This document shows positions 41,413-50,183 of a DNA stretch of 64,000 bases, piece after piece (within the stretch, counting starts at the first letter, position 1; every line of letters starts with the position of its first letter). A model generated the notes under the pieces. That model ran no database searches and was not told where the DNA came from. It was given only the letters and a program-made list of their open reading frames with translations. Both the position numbers and the translations under genes were made by a program. The stretch comes from Methylophaga pinxianii (GTDB lineage: Bacteria > Pseudomonadota > Gammaproteobacteria > Nitrosococcales > Methylophagaceae). The DNA lies in NCBI RefSeq assembly GCF_020447225.1, contig NZ_JAJAEO010000180.1, positions 1 through 64,000 of the forward strand. Reading direction: 5' to 3'.

Positions 41413-42348
41413 ATGCATTCAGCGTTTATTTTCCCCGGCCAAGGTTCACAGTCAGTGTCCATGCTTGCCGAGTTATCTGAATCTTTTCCGCAAGTACAAC
41501 AAACATTTGCCGAAGCCAGTGAGGTGCTTGGGTATGATTTATGGTCATTAGTGCAAAATGGACCTGAAAGCGAACTTAATCAGACAGACAAAACCCAACC
41601 AGCCATGCTGGCTGCCGGAATTGCTGTCTGGAGATGCTGGCAAGCTATGAGTGACTATAAACCTGCTTATTTTGCTGGTCATAGCTTAGGAGAATATACA
41701 GCGTTGGTGGCAGCTGAGGCGCTGGATTTTAAAGCCGCTATCAAACTGGTTGAAAAACGCGGTCAATTAATGCAGCAAGCGGTTCCAGCAGGTGAAGGCG
41801 CTATGGCGGCCATCCTGGGATTGGAGGATGATGCAGTAAAAGCAGTTTGTGAGCAGGCCAGTGTTGAGGGCATTGTTGAAGCCGTCAATTTTAATTCACC
41901 TGGTCAGGTGGTGATCGCCGGTAGCAAAGCTGCTGTTGATAAAGCCGTTGAAATTGCGACCGAAAATGGCGCCAAACGAGCTTTGTTATTGCCGGTTAGC
42001 GTGCCTTCTCATTGTGCTTTAATGCGTCCGGCTGCCGAAGAACTATCTAAAGAACTGGAATCAATAACTATTCAAGCCCCACAAATCCCAGTGATTCATA
42101 ATGCCAGTGTAACGACTACAGTCAACCCTGTTGAAATTCGTCAATTATTGGCAAAACAGTTGTATAACCCGGTACGTTGGGTTGAAACAGTTGAATGGCT
42201 AACGGCAAACGGAGTAGATACACTGGTTGAGTGTGGGCCAGGTAAGGTATTGGCAGGATTAAGTAAACGTATCGATAAAAGTTTGCAGGCTTTACCTATA
42301 TTTGATTCGGTAACGCTGCAGAAAACCCAAGAAGCATTAGGAGAATAA
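41413..42348 (+). CDS. fabD: Malonyl-CoA-ACP transacylase
   Basis: A 311-residue enzyme that loads malonyl groups onto acyl carrier protein. FPGQGSQ at residues 7-13 is the oxyanion segment, the active serine is S91 in GHSLGEY, and the active His is in the VPSHCALM block near residue 200. It lies 17 bp after fabH and 2 bp before fabG, within the fatty-acid operon. Confidence 0.97.
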   Translation: MHSAFIFPGQGSQSVSMLAELSESFPQVQQTFAEASEVLGYDLWSLVQNGPESELNQTDKTQPAMLAAGIAVWRCWQAMSDYKPAYFAGHSLGEYTALVAAEALDFKAAIKLVEKRGQLMQQAVPAGEGAMAAILGLEDDAVKAVCEQASVEGIVEAVNFNSPGQVVIAGSKAAVDKAVEIATENGAKRALLLPVSVPSHCALMRPAAEELSKELESITIQAPQIPVIHNASVTTTVNPVEIRQLLAKQLYNPVRWVETVEWLTANGVDTLVECGPGKVLAGLSKRIDKSLQALPIFDSVTLQKTQEALGE

Positions 42349-42350
42349 TA

Positions 42351-43094
42351 ATGAGCCTTCAAGGTAAAGTTGCTTTGGTAACAGGTGCCACTCGTGGTAT
42401 CGGGCGAGCGATTGCGTTGAGTCTGGGCGAGCAGGGAGCAACTGTAATCGGAACTGCTACCTCAGAAAACGGTGCCGCAGCTATCAGTGACTATCTACAA
42501 TCTGCAGGCATTCAAGGCAGAGGTATGGTGTTAAATGTCACTCAGGAATCAGCCATTGATGCTGTCGTAACAGCAATCGAAACAGAATTTGCCGCACCAG
42601 ATATTCTGGTCAATAACGCCGGTATTACTCGTGATAATTTACTTATGCGAATGAAAGACGAGGAATGGGACGAAATTATTAATACCAATCTCACCCCCAT
42701 TTTTAAATTAAGTAAACGTTGTGTTCGGGCAATGACAAAAGCACGTTGGGGCCGAATTATTAATATTACTTCTGTTGTTGGAGTAATGGGCAATGCCGGC
42801 CAAACCAATTATGCTGCAGCTAAAGCAGGCGTTATTGGCTTTAGCAAGTCACTTGCACGTGAGGTTGGGGCTCGTGGTATTACTGTAAACAGTGTTGCTC
42901 CGGGCTTTATTGATACCGATATGACCAGTGGTTTGCCAGAAGCGCACAAAACGGCATTACTGGAACAGGTGCCGGTAAAACGCCTCGGTGAGGCAGAAGA
43001 AATTGCCGCTGCGGTCAGCTTTTTAGCCAGTCCTTTAGCAGGATATATTACCGGCGAAACGCTGCACGTAAATGGCGGCATGTATATGAATTAA
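42351..43094 (+). CDS. fabG: 3-oxoacyl-ACP reductase
   Basis: A 247-residue short-chain dehydrogenase that reduces beta-ketoacyl-ACP with NADPH. The Rossmann loop is TGATRGIGRA (11-20), NNAG lies at 88-91, and the catalytic set is S141, Y154 and K158. The final GGMYMN is the usual FabG end. It starts 2 bp after fabD and is followed by 138 bp before acpP. Confidence 0.97.
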   Translation: MSLQGKVALVTGATRGIGRAIALSLGEQGATVIGTATSENGAAAISDYLQSAGIQGRGMVLNVTQESAIDAVVTAIETEFAAPDILVNNAGITRDNLLMRMKDEEWDEIINTNLTPIFKLSKRCVRAMTKARWGRIINITSVVGVMGNAGQTNYAAAKAGVIGFSKSLAREVGARGITVNSVAPGFIDTDMTSGLPEAHKTALLEQVPVKRLGEAEEIAAAVSFLASPLAGYITGETLHVNGGMYMN

Positions 43095-43159
43095 GGGCCT
43101 GAATCTGCTGAGACTTAGGTTTTTTATTGTGGAGATATTTTTCGGACAAGGCTTCCAGC

Positions 43160-43188
43160 TTGTCTCCGCAGTGCTCGCACTATAAAAT
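43160..43188 (+). promoter_or_regulatory. Candidate promoter for acpP
   Basis: TTGTCT (43160-43165) lies 17 bases before TAAAAT (43183-43188) in the fabG-acpP gap. A separate promoter for acpP would fit its very high expression. A small inverted repeat (GACAAG / CTTGTC) overlaps the -35. Confidence 0.4.
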
Positions 43189-43232
43189 GCCAGCACGTTG
43201 TTTGTACTTAACCACCAAAGGAAACAGATGTT

Positions 43233-43469
43233 ATGAGTGATATTGAAGCTCGAGTAAAAGAAATTGTTGTCGAACAATTAGGTGTAAATGCCGATGAAGT
43301 AACTGCCGATGCTTCATTTATTGATGATCTGGGTGCTGACTCGCTGGACACTGTTGAGCTGGTTATGGCATTGGAAGAAGCATTTGAATGTGAAATTCCT
43401 GATGAAGAAGCTGAAAAGATCACTACAGTAAAAGAAGCCGTCGCTTATATTAATTCTGTTCAGTCTTAA
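43233..43469 (+). CDS. acpP: Acyl carrier protein
   Basis: A 78-residue acidic four-helix carrier whose phosphopantetheine is attached to S37 in [10 protein letters not shown]. The [12 protein letters not shown] segment is helix III. It carries acyl chains through the surrounding Fab enzymes, PlsX and lipid A synthesis. GGAAACAG precedes the ATG. A long hairpin separates it from fabF. Confidence 0.98.
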   Translation: MSDIEARVKEIVVEQLGVNADEVTADASFIDDLGADSLDTVELVMALEEAFECEIPDEEAEKITTVKEAVAYINSVQS

Positions 43470-43489
43470 TATTACAGATTGCTTCAGAT

Positions 43490-43526
43490 GTAGCCGTCTA
43501 GTATGCAGGTCATGCTAGACGGCTAC
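43490..43526 (+). terminator. Long stable hairpin between acpP and fabF
   Basis: A 12-bp perfect outer stem (GTAGCCGTCTAG and its complement) extends inward by four more pairs, one G-T, around a 5-base loop. No T run follows, so partial termination or 3'-end protection of the abundant acpP message is as likely as full termination. Confidence 0.65.
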
Positions 43527-43563
43527 GTTGTATCTATAGACAAGATTTGTATGAGGAAAACTG

Positions 43564-44805
43564 ATGTCTAAAAGACGCGTTGTCGTTACCGGGCTTGGCG
43601 CGGTAACACCAGTCGGTTTATCGGTGGTCGAAAGCTGGGAAAATATCCTGGCAGGCAAAAGTGGTGTTGCACCGATCACATCATTTGATGTGACCGATTT
43701 TCCGGTTCGTTTTGGTGCCAGCGTCAAAGGCTTTGATGTCGAGACAGTTATTTCTCGTAAAGACGCAAAAAAAATGGATACCTTTATTCACTATGGCATT
43801 GCTGCAGCAGTCGAAGCAATTAAAGATGCTGGTTTGGAAGTGAATGATGCCAATGCTGAACGTATTGGGGTCGCTATTGGCTCCGGTATTGGTGGATTGC
43901 CCGGTATCGAGGCTGGATATGATAGCTTTCTGAATGGCGGTCCTCGCAAGATTTCCCCGTTCTTTGTGCCGAGTAATATCATCAATATGATCTCCGGTAA
44001 TTTATCGATTATGTACGGTATGAAAGGGCCTAACACCGCTATTGTTACTGCCTGCTCAACCGGAACACACTGTATTTCGGCTGCCGGTCGCATGATTCAA
44101 TACGGTGATGCTGATGTAATGATTGCCGGTGGTGCTGAAATGGCCACATCAAAAACCGGATTAGGTGGATTTGCTGCTGCACGCGCCTTATCTACTCGTA
44201 ATGACGACCCCACAACTGCCAGCCGACCCTGGGATAAAGATCGTGATGGTTTTGTTTTAGGCGATGGTGCAGGTGTCGTTGTTCTGGAAGAATACGAATA
44301 TGCGAAAAAGCGTGGTGCTACTATCTATGCCGAATTGATTGGTTCCGGTATGAGCAGTGATGCTTATCATATGACGATGCCATCTCAAGGTGGCGAGGGT
44401 GCCGCACGCTGTATGGTTAATGCAATGAATGATGCAGGGATTAACCCTGAAGACATCCATTATATTAACGCCCATGGCACATCAACCCCTGCTGGTGATG
44501 TGGCTGAAACTCAGGCCATTAAAACGGCTATGGGACATTCAGCTCAAAAAGTTGCAGTGAGCTCAACCAAATCAATGATAGGGCACTTATTAGGTGCTGC
44601 CGGTGGCGTTGAAGCTGTATTCAGTGTTTTGGCAATCCGAGATCAAGTGGCTCCGCCGACTATCAATTTGGATAACCCGGATGAAGCTTGTGATCTCGAC
44701 TATGTTCCGCATACCGCACGCGAAATGCCAATCGATATAGCGATGTCAAATTCATTTGGTTTCGGCGGCACCAACGGTACTGTTATTTTCAAAAAACTCC
44801 GTTAG
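43564..44805 (+). CDS. fabF: Beta-ketoacyl-ACP synthase II
   Basis: A 413-residue elongating condensing enzyme. The active cysteine is C164 (TACSTGTHC), with the two His in [11 protein letters not shown] and [12 protein letters not shown]. The length and residue numbers are close to those of Escherichia FabF. It is the last fab gene of the block, and pabC starts 10 bp downstream, as in many gammaproteobacteria. Confidence 0.97.
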   Translation: MSKRRVVVTGLGAVTPVGLSVVESWENILAGKSGVAPITSFDVTDFPVRFGASVKGFDVETVISRKDAKKMDTFIHYGIAAAVEAIKDAGLEVNDANAERIGVAIGSGIGGLPGIEAGYDSFLNGGPRKISPFFVPSNIINMISGNLSIMYGMKGPNTAIVTACSTGTHCISAAGRMIQYGDADVMIAGGAEMATSKTGLGGFAAARALSTRNDDPTTASRPWDKDRDGFVLGDGAGVVVLEEYEYAKKRGATIYAELIGSGMSSDAYHMTMPSQGGEGAARCMVNAMNDAGINPEDIHYINAHGTSTPAGDVAETQAIKTAMGHSAQKVAVSSTKSMIGHLLGAAGGVEAVFSVLAIRDQVAPPTINLDNPDEACDLDYVPHTAREMPIDIAMSNSFGFGGTNGTVIFKKLR

Positions 44806-44815
44806 TGGACACGAC

Positions 44816-45646
44816 ATGATTCTGATTAACGGCCACCCCGAAAACAGAATCGATATCGCTGATCGTGGTTTGCAATATGGCGATGGTTTATTTGAAACCA
44901 TCGCCTATCGCAATGGCCAACTCGAATATTTTTCCCAACACATTTCCAGACTGCTTGAAGGCTGTAAACGGCTGAAAATTGCTTTTCCCGATACCTTACA
45001 ACGAGCGCTTAAAACAGATATTGATATTATTTGTCATCAATTGACTCATGATGCTGTCATCAAAATCATCATTACCCGTGGTTCAGGCGGACGAGGTTAT
45101 CGCTACCAGTCAACTATGCAGACTACGCGTATTGTCAGTACGCATGCAATGCCGGTTTATCCTGCTATCAATAATTCTGGCATTAGTGTTCGTATTTGCC
45201 AGCAGCGCCTATCAATAAACCCCTCCTTAGCTGGAATAAAACATCTTAATCGCCTGGAACAGGTCCTGGCACGTAATGAGTGGCAGGATGAACAGATTGC
45301 TGAGGGATTAATGTTGGATTATCGGGATCATTTGATTGAAGGCACCATGTCTAATGTCTTTTTGGTACAAAATAATGAATTGTGGACGGCTGAGCTTTCA
45401 AACGCCGGGATCGCTGGTATCATGCGTCAGACGTTGATTGAAATCGCTGGTCGACTGGAATTACCACTACATACTACTTCATTGATACTTGATAACCTCA
45501 AACAAGCTGATGAAGTGTTTATCTGCAACAGTCTAATCGGTATCTGGCCTGTGACATATATTACCGATCTTGATTTGGATTTATGCCACGGTCCTGTCAC
45601 CCAAAAGCTGCAGAATGCCCTGAATTCACTAAATACAGATAAATGA
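44816..45646 (+). CDS. pabC: Aminodeoxychorismate lyase
   Basis: A 276-residue class IV PLP enzyme that forms p-aminobenzoate for folate. The cofactor lysine is K142 in AGIKHLNRLEQVLA. DRGLQYGDGLFET at the start and the EGTMSNVF and GIMRQ blocks are typical. The open frame reaches back into fabF at 44756, but ATG 44816 gives the correct MILING start. It overlaps mltG by 4 bp. Confidence 0.95.
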   Translation: MILINGHPENRIDIADRGLQYGDGLFETIAYRNGQLEYFSQHISRLLEGCKRLKIAFPDTLQRALKTDIDIICHQLTHDAVIKIIITRGSGGRGYRYQSTMQTTRIVSTHAMPVYPAINNSGISVRICQQRLSINPSLAGIKHLNRLEQVLARNEWQDEQIAEGLMLDYRDHLIEGTMSNVFLVQNNELWTAELSNAGIAGIMRQTLIEIAGRLELPLHTTSLILDNLKQADEVFICNSLIGIWPVTYITDLDLDLCHGPVTQKLQNALNSLNTDK

Positions 45647-46668
45647 AAATACCTATATATATTAAACTGCTTTTTTTACTGATAATTGCCGCAATTATCG
45701 CTCTGGTTGCATGGAGTGAATATCAGCGTTTTCTTCATCAGCCGGTCAACATGGTGGAACAAGAGACCATTTTCACTATCTATCCTGGTGATAATATCAG
45801 CAAAGTCAGTCAACGATTATACGACAAGGGACTCAGTCCGGTTCCCAGCATTTATCTGGATATTTATGCTCGGCTGCAGGGCAATGCTCAACAAATCAAA
45901 GCTGGTGAATACAAGATTGAGTCGGATGCAACATTACCCACACTGTTAAAGTTATTTATCAGTGGCAAAGTCGTTCAATACTCATTGACGATCGTTGAGG
46001 GTATGACCGCCAAACAATTATTTGAAAAAATGCAGGCTCATCCCAAGTTAAAAATCACTTTGCCCGAGCTCAATAATGAAACGGTTCGCCAGGCATTGTC
46101 GATTGAAAATGAACTGGTTGAAGGCTGGTTTTTACCAGAGACTTATCATTTTCCCGCTAATACTACTGATGTCCAATTTTTACGCCGAGCTCATCAAAAA
46201 ATGCAAAATCAGCTGGATATTATCTGGCAGCAGATGACTGAGAATTTGCCCTATGATTCGGCATATGAAGTATTGATTATGGCCTCTATCATTGAAAAAG
46301 AGAGCGCTATCCCACAGGAACGACCTGAAATTGCGGGTGTGTTTGTCAGACGACTGGAAAAAGGCATGCGTTTACAGACAGATCCCACCGTTATCTATGG
46401 TATGGGCGAAAATTATGATGGCAATATCCGTAAAAAAGATTTGCAAACCGATACGCCTTACAATACCTATACACGCTTCGGCTTGCCACCAACGCCAATA
46501 TGTTTGCCCAGTAAAGAGTCCATTGAAGCAGCGATGAATCCTGCTGCAGGAAACAGCCTTTATTTTGTTGCCGGGGCCGAAAACGGCGGTCATGTTTTTT
46601 CTGACAATCTGGAAGACCATAACCGAGCTGTAAGACAATATTGGAATGAGATGCAGTTAACAAAATGA
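45643..46668 (+). CDS. mltG: Endolytic murein transglycosylase MltG
   Basis: A 341-residue inner-membrane protein that cuts nascent glycan strands and sets their length. One N-terminal membrane segment (about 7-24) is followed by a LysM-like part (GDNISKVSQRLYDKG, 49-63) and the YceG catalytic domain. The catalytic glutamate E218 is in MASIIEKES, the same number as in Escherichia. GMRLQTDPTVIYG and YNTYTRFGLPPTPI follow. It overlaps both pabC and tmk by 4 bp. Confidence 0.96.
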   Translation: MKIPIYIKLLFLLIIAAIIALVAWSEYQRFLHQPVNMVEQETIFTIYPGDNISKVSQRLYDKGLSPVPSIYLDIYARLQGNAQQIKAGEYKIESDATLPTLLKLFISGKVVQYSLTIVEGMTAKQLFEKMQAHPKLKITLPELNNETVRQALSIENELVEGWFLPETYHFPANTTDVQFLRRAHQKMQNQLDIIWQQMTENLPYDSAYEVLIMASIIEKESAIPQERPEIAGVFVRRLEKGMRLQTDPTVIYGMGENYDGNIRKKDLQTDTPYNTYTRFGLPPTPICLPSKESIEAAMNPAAGNSLYFVAGAENGGHVFSDNLEDHNRAVRQYWNEMQLTK

Positions 46669-47297
46669 CCGGAAAATTCATCAGTATCGAAGGCATCGAA
46701 GGTGCCGGTAAATCTACACAACTGCAGTTTATTGCTGATTTTTTAACAGCTAGAGGTAAACAGGTTGTTGTGACTCGCGAACCTGGCGGAACAGAATTGG
46801 GGGAAAAGGTTCGCGAGGTGCTGCTGCAACCCAGTGAACACCCCATGGCACAGGATACTGAATTACTCCTTATGTTTGCTGCCAGAGCAGAACATATTCA
46901 ACAGATTATTCTGCCGGCATTAAATCGCGGCGACTGGGTTTTATCCGACCGATTTGTTGATGCCACATTTGCTTATCAGGGGGGCGGTCGAGGAATTGAC
47001 GAGCAAAGAATACAGGCACTTGCTGAGTGGACATTGCAAGGCTGCCAAACGGATGTGACATTTTTATTTGATTTACCCGTCGCGCTTGGGCAGAAAAGGG
47101 TAGAGCAACGCCAGCAGCAAAAGGATCGTTTTGAATTGGAAAAACAGGCCTTTTTTGAGCGTGTCAGAAACTGTTATTTGTCACGCGCACAAGCCGAACC
47201 CAATCGTATTAAATTAATTGATGCCAGCCATAGTGTTGAAGTGATTCAACAACAGCTAACACAGCAACTTGAATTATTATTGGAAACGCCGGTTTGA
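46665..47297 (+). CDS. tmk: Thymidylate kinase
   Basis: A 210-residue kinase that makes dTDP from dTMP. The P-loop is GIEGAGKST (9-17), the DRx motif is in LSDRFVDATFAYQGGGR, and the TREPGGTELGE block binds the base. The lid region near residue 147 holds EQRQQQKDRFE, rich in basic residues as in Escherichia-type enzymes. It overlaps mltG by 4 bp and holB by 1 bp. Confidence 0.97.
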   Translation: MTGKFISIEGIEGAGKSTQLQFIADFLTARGKQVVVTREPGGTELGEKVREVLLQPSEHPMAQDTELLLMFAARAEHIQQIILPALNRGDWVLSDRFVDATFAYQGGGRGIDEQRIQALAEWTLQGCQTDVTFLFDLPVALGQKRVEQRQQQKDRFELEKQAFFERVRNCYLSRAQAEPNRIKLIDASHSVEVIQQQLTQQLELLLETPV

Positions 47298-48277
47298 TGA
47301 CACAACTTTTTCCATGGCAGCAGGAAATATGGCAACACGTTGTAACCCGGGTTGAACAGGAACGCTTACCACACGCTGTTTTATTAACTGGCGTGGCCGG
47401 TTTGGGGAAAACACAGTTTGCCGCCAAAATGGCCGAAAGTCTATTATGCTTAGCAACTGACAAGGCATTTCACGCTTGCGGTCTTTGCCACAGTTGCCAA
47501 TTGATGCTGGTTGGAAATCATCCGGATCATTTAACGATTCGTGCTGAAGAAGCGGGTAAATCGATAAAAATCGATCAGATTCGAACATTGAAAGACAAGC
47601 AGTCTCTTACTCCCAGTGTTGCTAAATGGAAAACCGTGATTATTGAGTCAGCTGATGCGATGACCAACAGCGCCGCCAATAGTTTGCTGAAATTATTGGA
47701 AGAACCTCAAAATAATACGATTTTGATTTTGACCACCAACGCAGTTCACCGTTTACCCATCACGATTCGCAGTCGCTGTCAGCAGATGCATATGGCTACG
47801 CCAGAGTATTCAACTACCTTGCAATGGTTAAATTCGCAGGATGTTATTGCCGATGTTGAGCAATTGCAAAAGATTTCCTCATTAACTCAAGATGCCCCCT
47901 TTGCTATTGTCAACGCCCTAGCGTCAAGTGAATGGCAGACTTATCAACAGCTTCAGCAGGATTTTGAACAACTATTGCAGCATCGTATCAATCCGGTACA
48001 ACTAACCAGTCAATGGCAGCAATTAGATCTGATAAAAGTGATGCATCAATTATTATCAATTTGTAAAACTCGACTTAAGCAACACTATTCGGGGTATGCT
48101 GAGCTTAATAAAAGTCAGCAATACTGGCAGATTGTTGATTGCATAGTAGATACAATAAAGTTAATATCTTCAGCAAATAACTATAACAAGACATTGTTAA
48201 TAGAGAACTTTATGGTTTCTGTCATGCGTATCGCAAACACAGATCCGATCAACCAAAAGTCTGTTATCAGTCAATAA
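47297..48277 (+). CDS. holB: DNA polymerase III subunit delta'
   Basis: A 326-residue clamp-loader subunit of the AAA+ class. A P-loop-like GVAGLGKTQ is near residues 32-40, and a zinc module of four Cys follows (CLATDKAFHACGLCHSC, near 60-76). A segment like NNTILILTT and an SRCQQ sensor-like block follow. TTG 47294 would add one codon; ATG 47297, overlapping the tmk TGA by 1 bp, is preferred. The position before pilZ matches Pseudomonas. Confidence 0.93.
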   Translation: MTQLFPWQQEIWQHVVTRVEQERLPHAVLLTGVAGLGKTQFAAKMAESLLCLATDKAFHACGLCHSCQLMLVGNHPDHLTIRAEEAGKSIKIDQIRTLKDKQSLTPSVAKWKTVIIESADAMTNSAANSLLKLLEEPQNNTILILTTNAVHRLPITIRSRCQQMHMATPEYSTTLQWLNSQDVIADVEQLQKISSLTQDAPFAIVNALASSEWQTYQQLQQDFEQLLQHRINPVQLTSQWQQLDLIKVMHQLLSICKTRLKQHYSGYAELNKSQQYWQIVDCIVDTIKLISSANNYNKTLLIENFMVSVMRIANTDPINQKSVISQ

Positions 48278-48290
48278 TAAAGAGTTTTTT

Positions 48291-48644
48291 ATGGGCATGA
48301 ATCCACGCAAAGGTATCCTCTCGCTGAAAATCAGCGATCAGAACATGCTTTATCACTCTTTTATGCCATTTCTTAAAAATGGTGGTCTTTTTATTCCCAC
48401 CAATAAAACTTATGAAATGGGGGAAGAGGTTTTTATTTTACTCACCTTACTGGATGAGCCTGAAAAAATTCCAGTCGCTGGAACGATTGCCTGGATAACC
48501 CCTAGAGGTGCTCAGGGTAATCAGGCTGCAGGTATTGGTGTTCATTTCAGCGAAGGTGACGGTGGTGCCAATGTGGTGCGGGGTAAAATCGAAAACCATC
48601 TTGTTGATAAATTGAAATCGGATAAAGCCACCTATACGATGTAA
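48291..48644 (+). CDS. pilZ: Type IV pilus assembly protein PilZ
   Basis: A 117-residue PilZ-fold protein, very close to Pseudomonas PilZ in segments such as GILSLKI, MPFLKNGGLFIPTNK and DEPEKIPVAGTIAWITP. It promotes pilus assembly with PilB and FimX. It lacks the RxxxR c-di-GMP-binding motif before the NGGLF segment, as does Pseudomonas PilZ, so it is not expected to bind the nucleotide itself. It sits between holB and tatD, the conserved place. Confidence 0.95.
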   Translation: MGMNPRKGILSLKISDQNMLYHSFMPFLKNGGLFIPTNKTYEMGEEVFILLTLLDEPEKIPVAGTIAWITPRGAQGNQAAGIGVHFSEGDGGANVVRGKIENHLVDKLKSDKATYTM

Positions 48645-48681
48645 GAGACTGGCGGTAAAGCCGTCATCAACTAGGTTATTT

Positions 48682-49461
48682 ATGTATATCGATTCACACT
48701 GCCATCTTAATTTACTGGTTGACCAACCTGGCGGCATTGCTGCAATGGTTGCTGAAGCTAATGAAAACAATATTGAGCACATTCTGTGTATTGCTATCGA
48801 TAAAAGCAGTATTGATGAAGTAAGGCAGCTTGCAGAAAATTATCCCCATCTGACAGCCAGTGTCGGCATCCATCCCAATGTGGAGGAGGCCGGAACACTG
48901 ACGACTGAACAGCTGGTTGAGCTGGCTGATCATCCCAAAGTCATTGCGATTGGTGAAACAGGGCTTGACTACTTCCGTAGCGAGGGCGACCTGAGTTGGC
49001 AACGCGAGCGGTTTCGTTACCATATCGAAGCAGCAAAACAGACTAGCAAACCGCTGATCATTCATACCCGCGAAGCGCGCGAAGATACCATGACTATGCT
49101 GGAGCAGGAAAATGCCAGAGAAGCAGGCGGTATCATCCATTGTTTTACAGAAAACTGGGAAACTGCAAAACGGGCACTGGATATTGGTTTTTATATTTCT
49201 TTATCCGGTATCGTGACCTTTAAAAGTGCTCGTGAACTTCAGGATGTGGCTAAAAAATTACCGCTTGATAGAATTCTGATTGAAACCGATGCACCTTATC
49301 TGGCACCTGAACCGCATCGTGGAAAGACCAACAAGCCAGCCTATGTCAAACATGTGGCGGCTTTTCTGGCTGAACTTCGAGGCGAATCGGAAGAGGTTAT
49401 TGCCGCTGCGACTACAGAAAACTTTTATCGGTTATTTCCCACAGTTAATAAAGCGGCTTAA
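48682..49461 (+). CDS. tatD: TatD-family metal-dependent deoxyribonuclease
   Basis: A 259-residue TIM-barrel hydrolase of the TatD/YcfH type, reported as a 3'-5' exonuclease or D-aminoacyl-tRNA-type hydrolase. Metal ligands are DSHCHL at the start, GETGLDYF, HTREA, HCF and ETDAPYLAPEPHRG. In Escherichia the homologue following holB is ycfH, so the symbol is used in the broad sense. Its TAA overlaps the next ATG by 1 bp. Confidence 0.93.
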   Translation: MYIDSHCHLNLLVDQPGGIAAMVAEANENNIEHILCIAIDKSSIDEVRQLAENYPHLTASVGIHPNVEEAGTLTTEQLVELADHPKVIAIGETGLDYFRSEGDLSWQRERFRYHIEAAKQTSKPLIIHTREAREDTMTMLEQENAREAGGIIHCFTENWETAKRALDIGFYISLSGIVTFKSARELQDVAKKLPLDRILIETDAPYLAPEPHRGKTNKPAYVKHVAAFLAELRGESEEVIAAATTENFYRLFPTVNKAA

Positions 49462-50081
49462 TGAAAGCGGTTATTGCCAAACTACTGCTGGTTGGAATTC
49501 TGTTAGGACTTGTTGGTTGCGATGAAACTGCCGTCAGTCTCAAACCATTAAGTGATGACGCCATCATTCTGGCTTTTGGTGATAGTTTGACCTTTGGCAC
49601 AGGGGCACAACCGGAACAAAGTTATCCAGCGCTATTAGCAGATTTAACCGGCAGAAAGGTGATAAATGCCGGTATACCCGGCGAACTCAGTAGCGATGGA
49701 AAAATCCGGCTATCACAAGTATTAAAAGACACTCAGCCAGATTTGGTTATTCTTTGCCACGGTGCTAATGATTTGTTGCGTAAACAAAGTCGTCAGCAAT
49801 TACAGGCTAATCTGCAAGCCATGGTTGATGAAATTACTGATAACGGTGCTCAAGTGGTTTTAATTGCCGTTCCTGCTCTGGGTATTAATTTAGCGCCAGT
49901 GCCATTATATTTAGAAGTGGCTGAAAAAAATGATATTCCAATCGAAGCTACTATTCTCAGCGAACTGCTTATCGATTCTTCCTTAAAAGCTGATCATGTA
50001 CATCCGAATGCGTTAGGTTACCAACAATTCGCTCATTCAATTCACCGTCTATTAATCGAATCTGGAGCAATTTTAGAATAA
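49461..50081 (+). CDS. SGNH-family lipoprotein esterase (TesA-like)
   Basis: A 206-residue GDSL/SGNH hydrolase with predicted arylesterase or lysophospholipase activity. Catalytic residues are S42 (FGDSLTFG), G and N of GANDLL, and D178/H181 (DHVHPNALGY). The first 20 residues form a lipoprotein signal with lipobox LVGC (C20). Asp at position +2 would keep the lipoprotein in the inner membrane under the Escherichia rule. Most TesA homologues are soluble periplasmic proteins. It overlaps tatD by 1 bp. Confidence 0.85.
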   Translation: MKAVIAKLLLVGILLGLVGCDETAVSLKPLSDDAIILAFGDSLTFGTGAQPEQSYPALLADLTGRKVINAGIPGELSSDGKIRLSQVLKDTQPDLVILCHGANDLLRKQSRQQLQANLQAMVDEITDNGAQVVLIAVPALGINLAPVPLYLEVAEKNDIPIEATILSELLIDSSLKADHVHPNALGYQQFAHSIHRLLIESGAILE

Positions 50082-50114
50082 TAGGTTAATTGCAATTATT
50101 TGTTGGTGACTTTC

Positions 50115-50141
50115 TAAAGTTTCACCCTATGAAGACGCTAT
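50115..50141 (+). promoter_or_regulatory. Sigma-28 (FliA)-type promoter of the chemoreceptor
   Basis: TAAAGTTT (50115-50122) is a full match to the sigma-28 -35 consensus. After the standard 11 bases comes GACGCTAT (50134-50141), matching GCCGATAA at five of eight positions. It lies about 43 bases before the receptor start. Confidence 0.68.
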
Positions 50142-50183
50142 ACAAAGTATTAGGAGTTATTCCCATTTACTTTGGAGTCTTTC

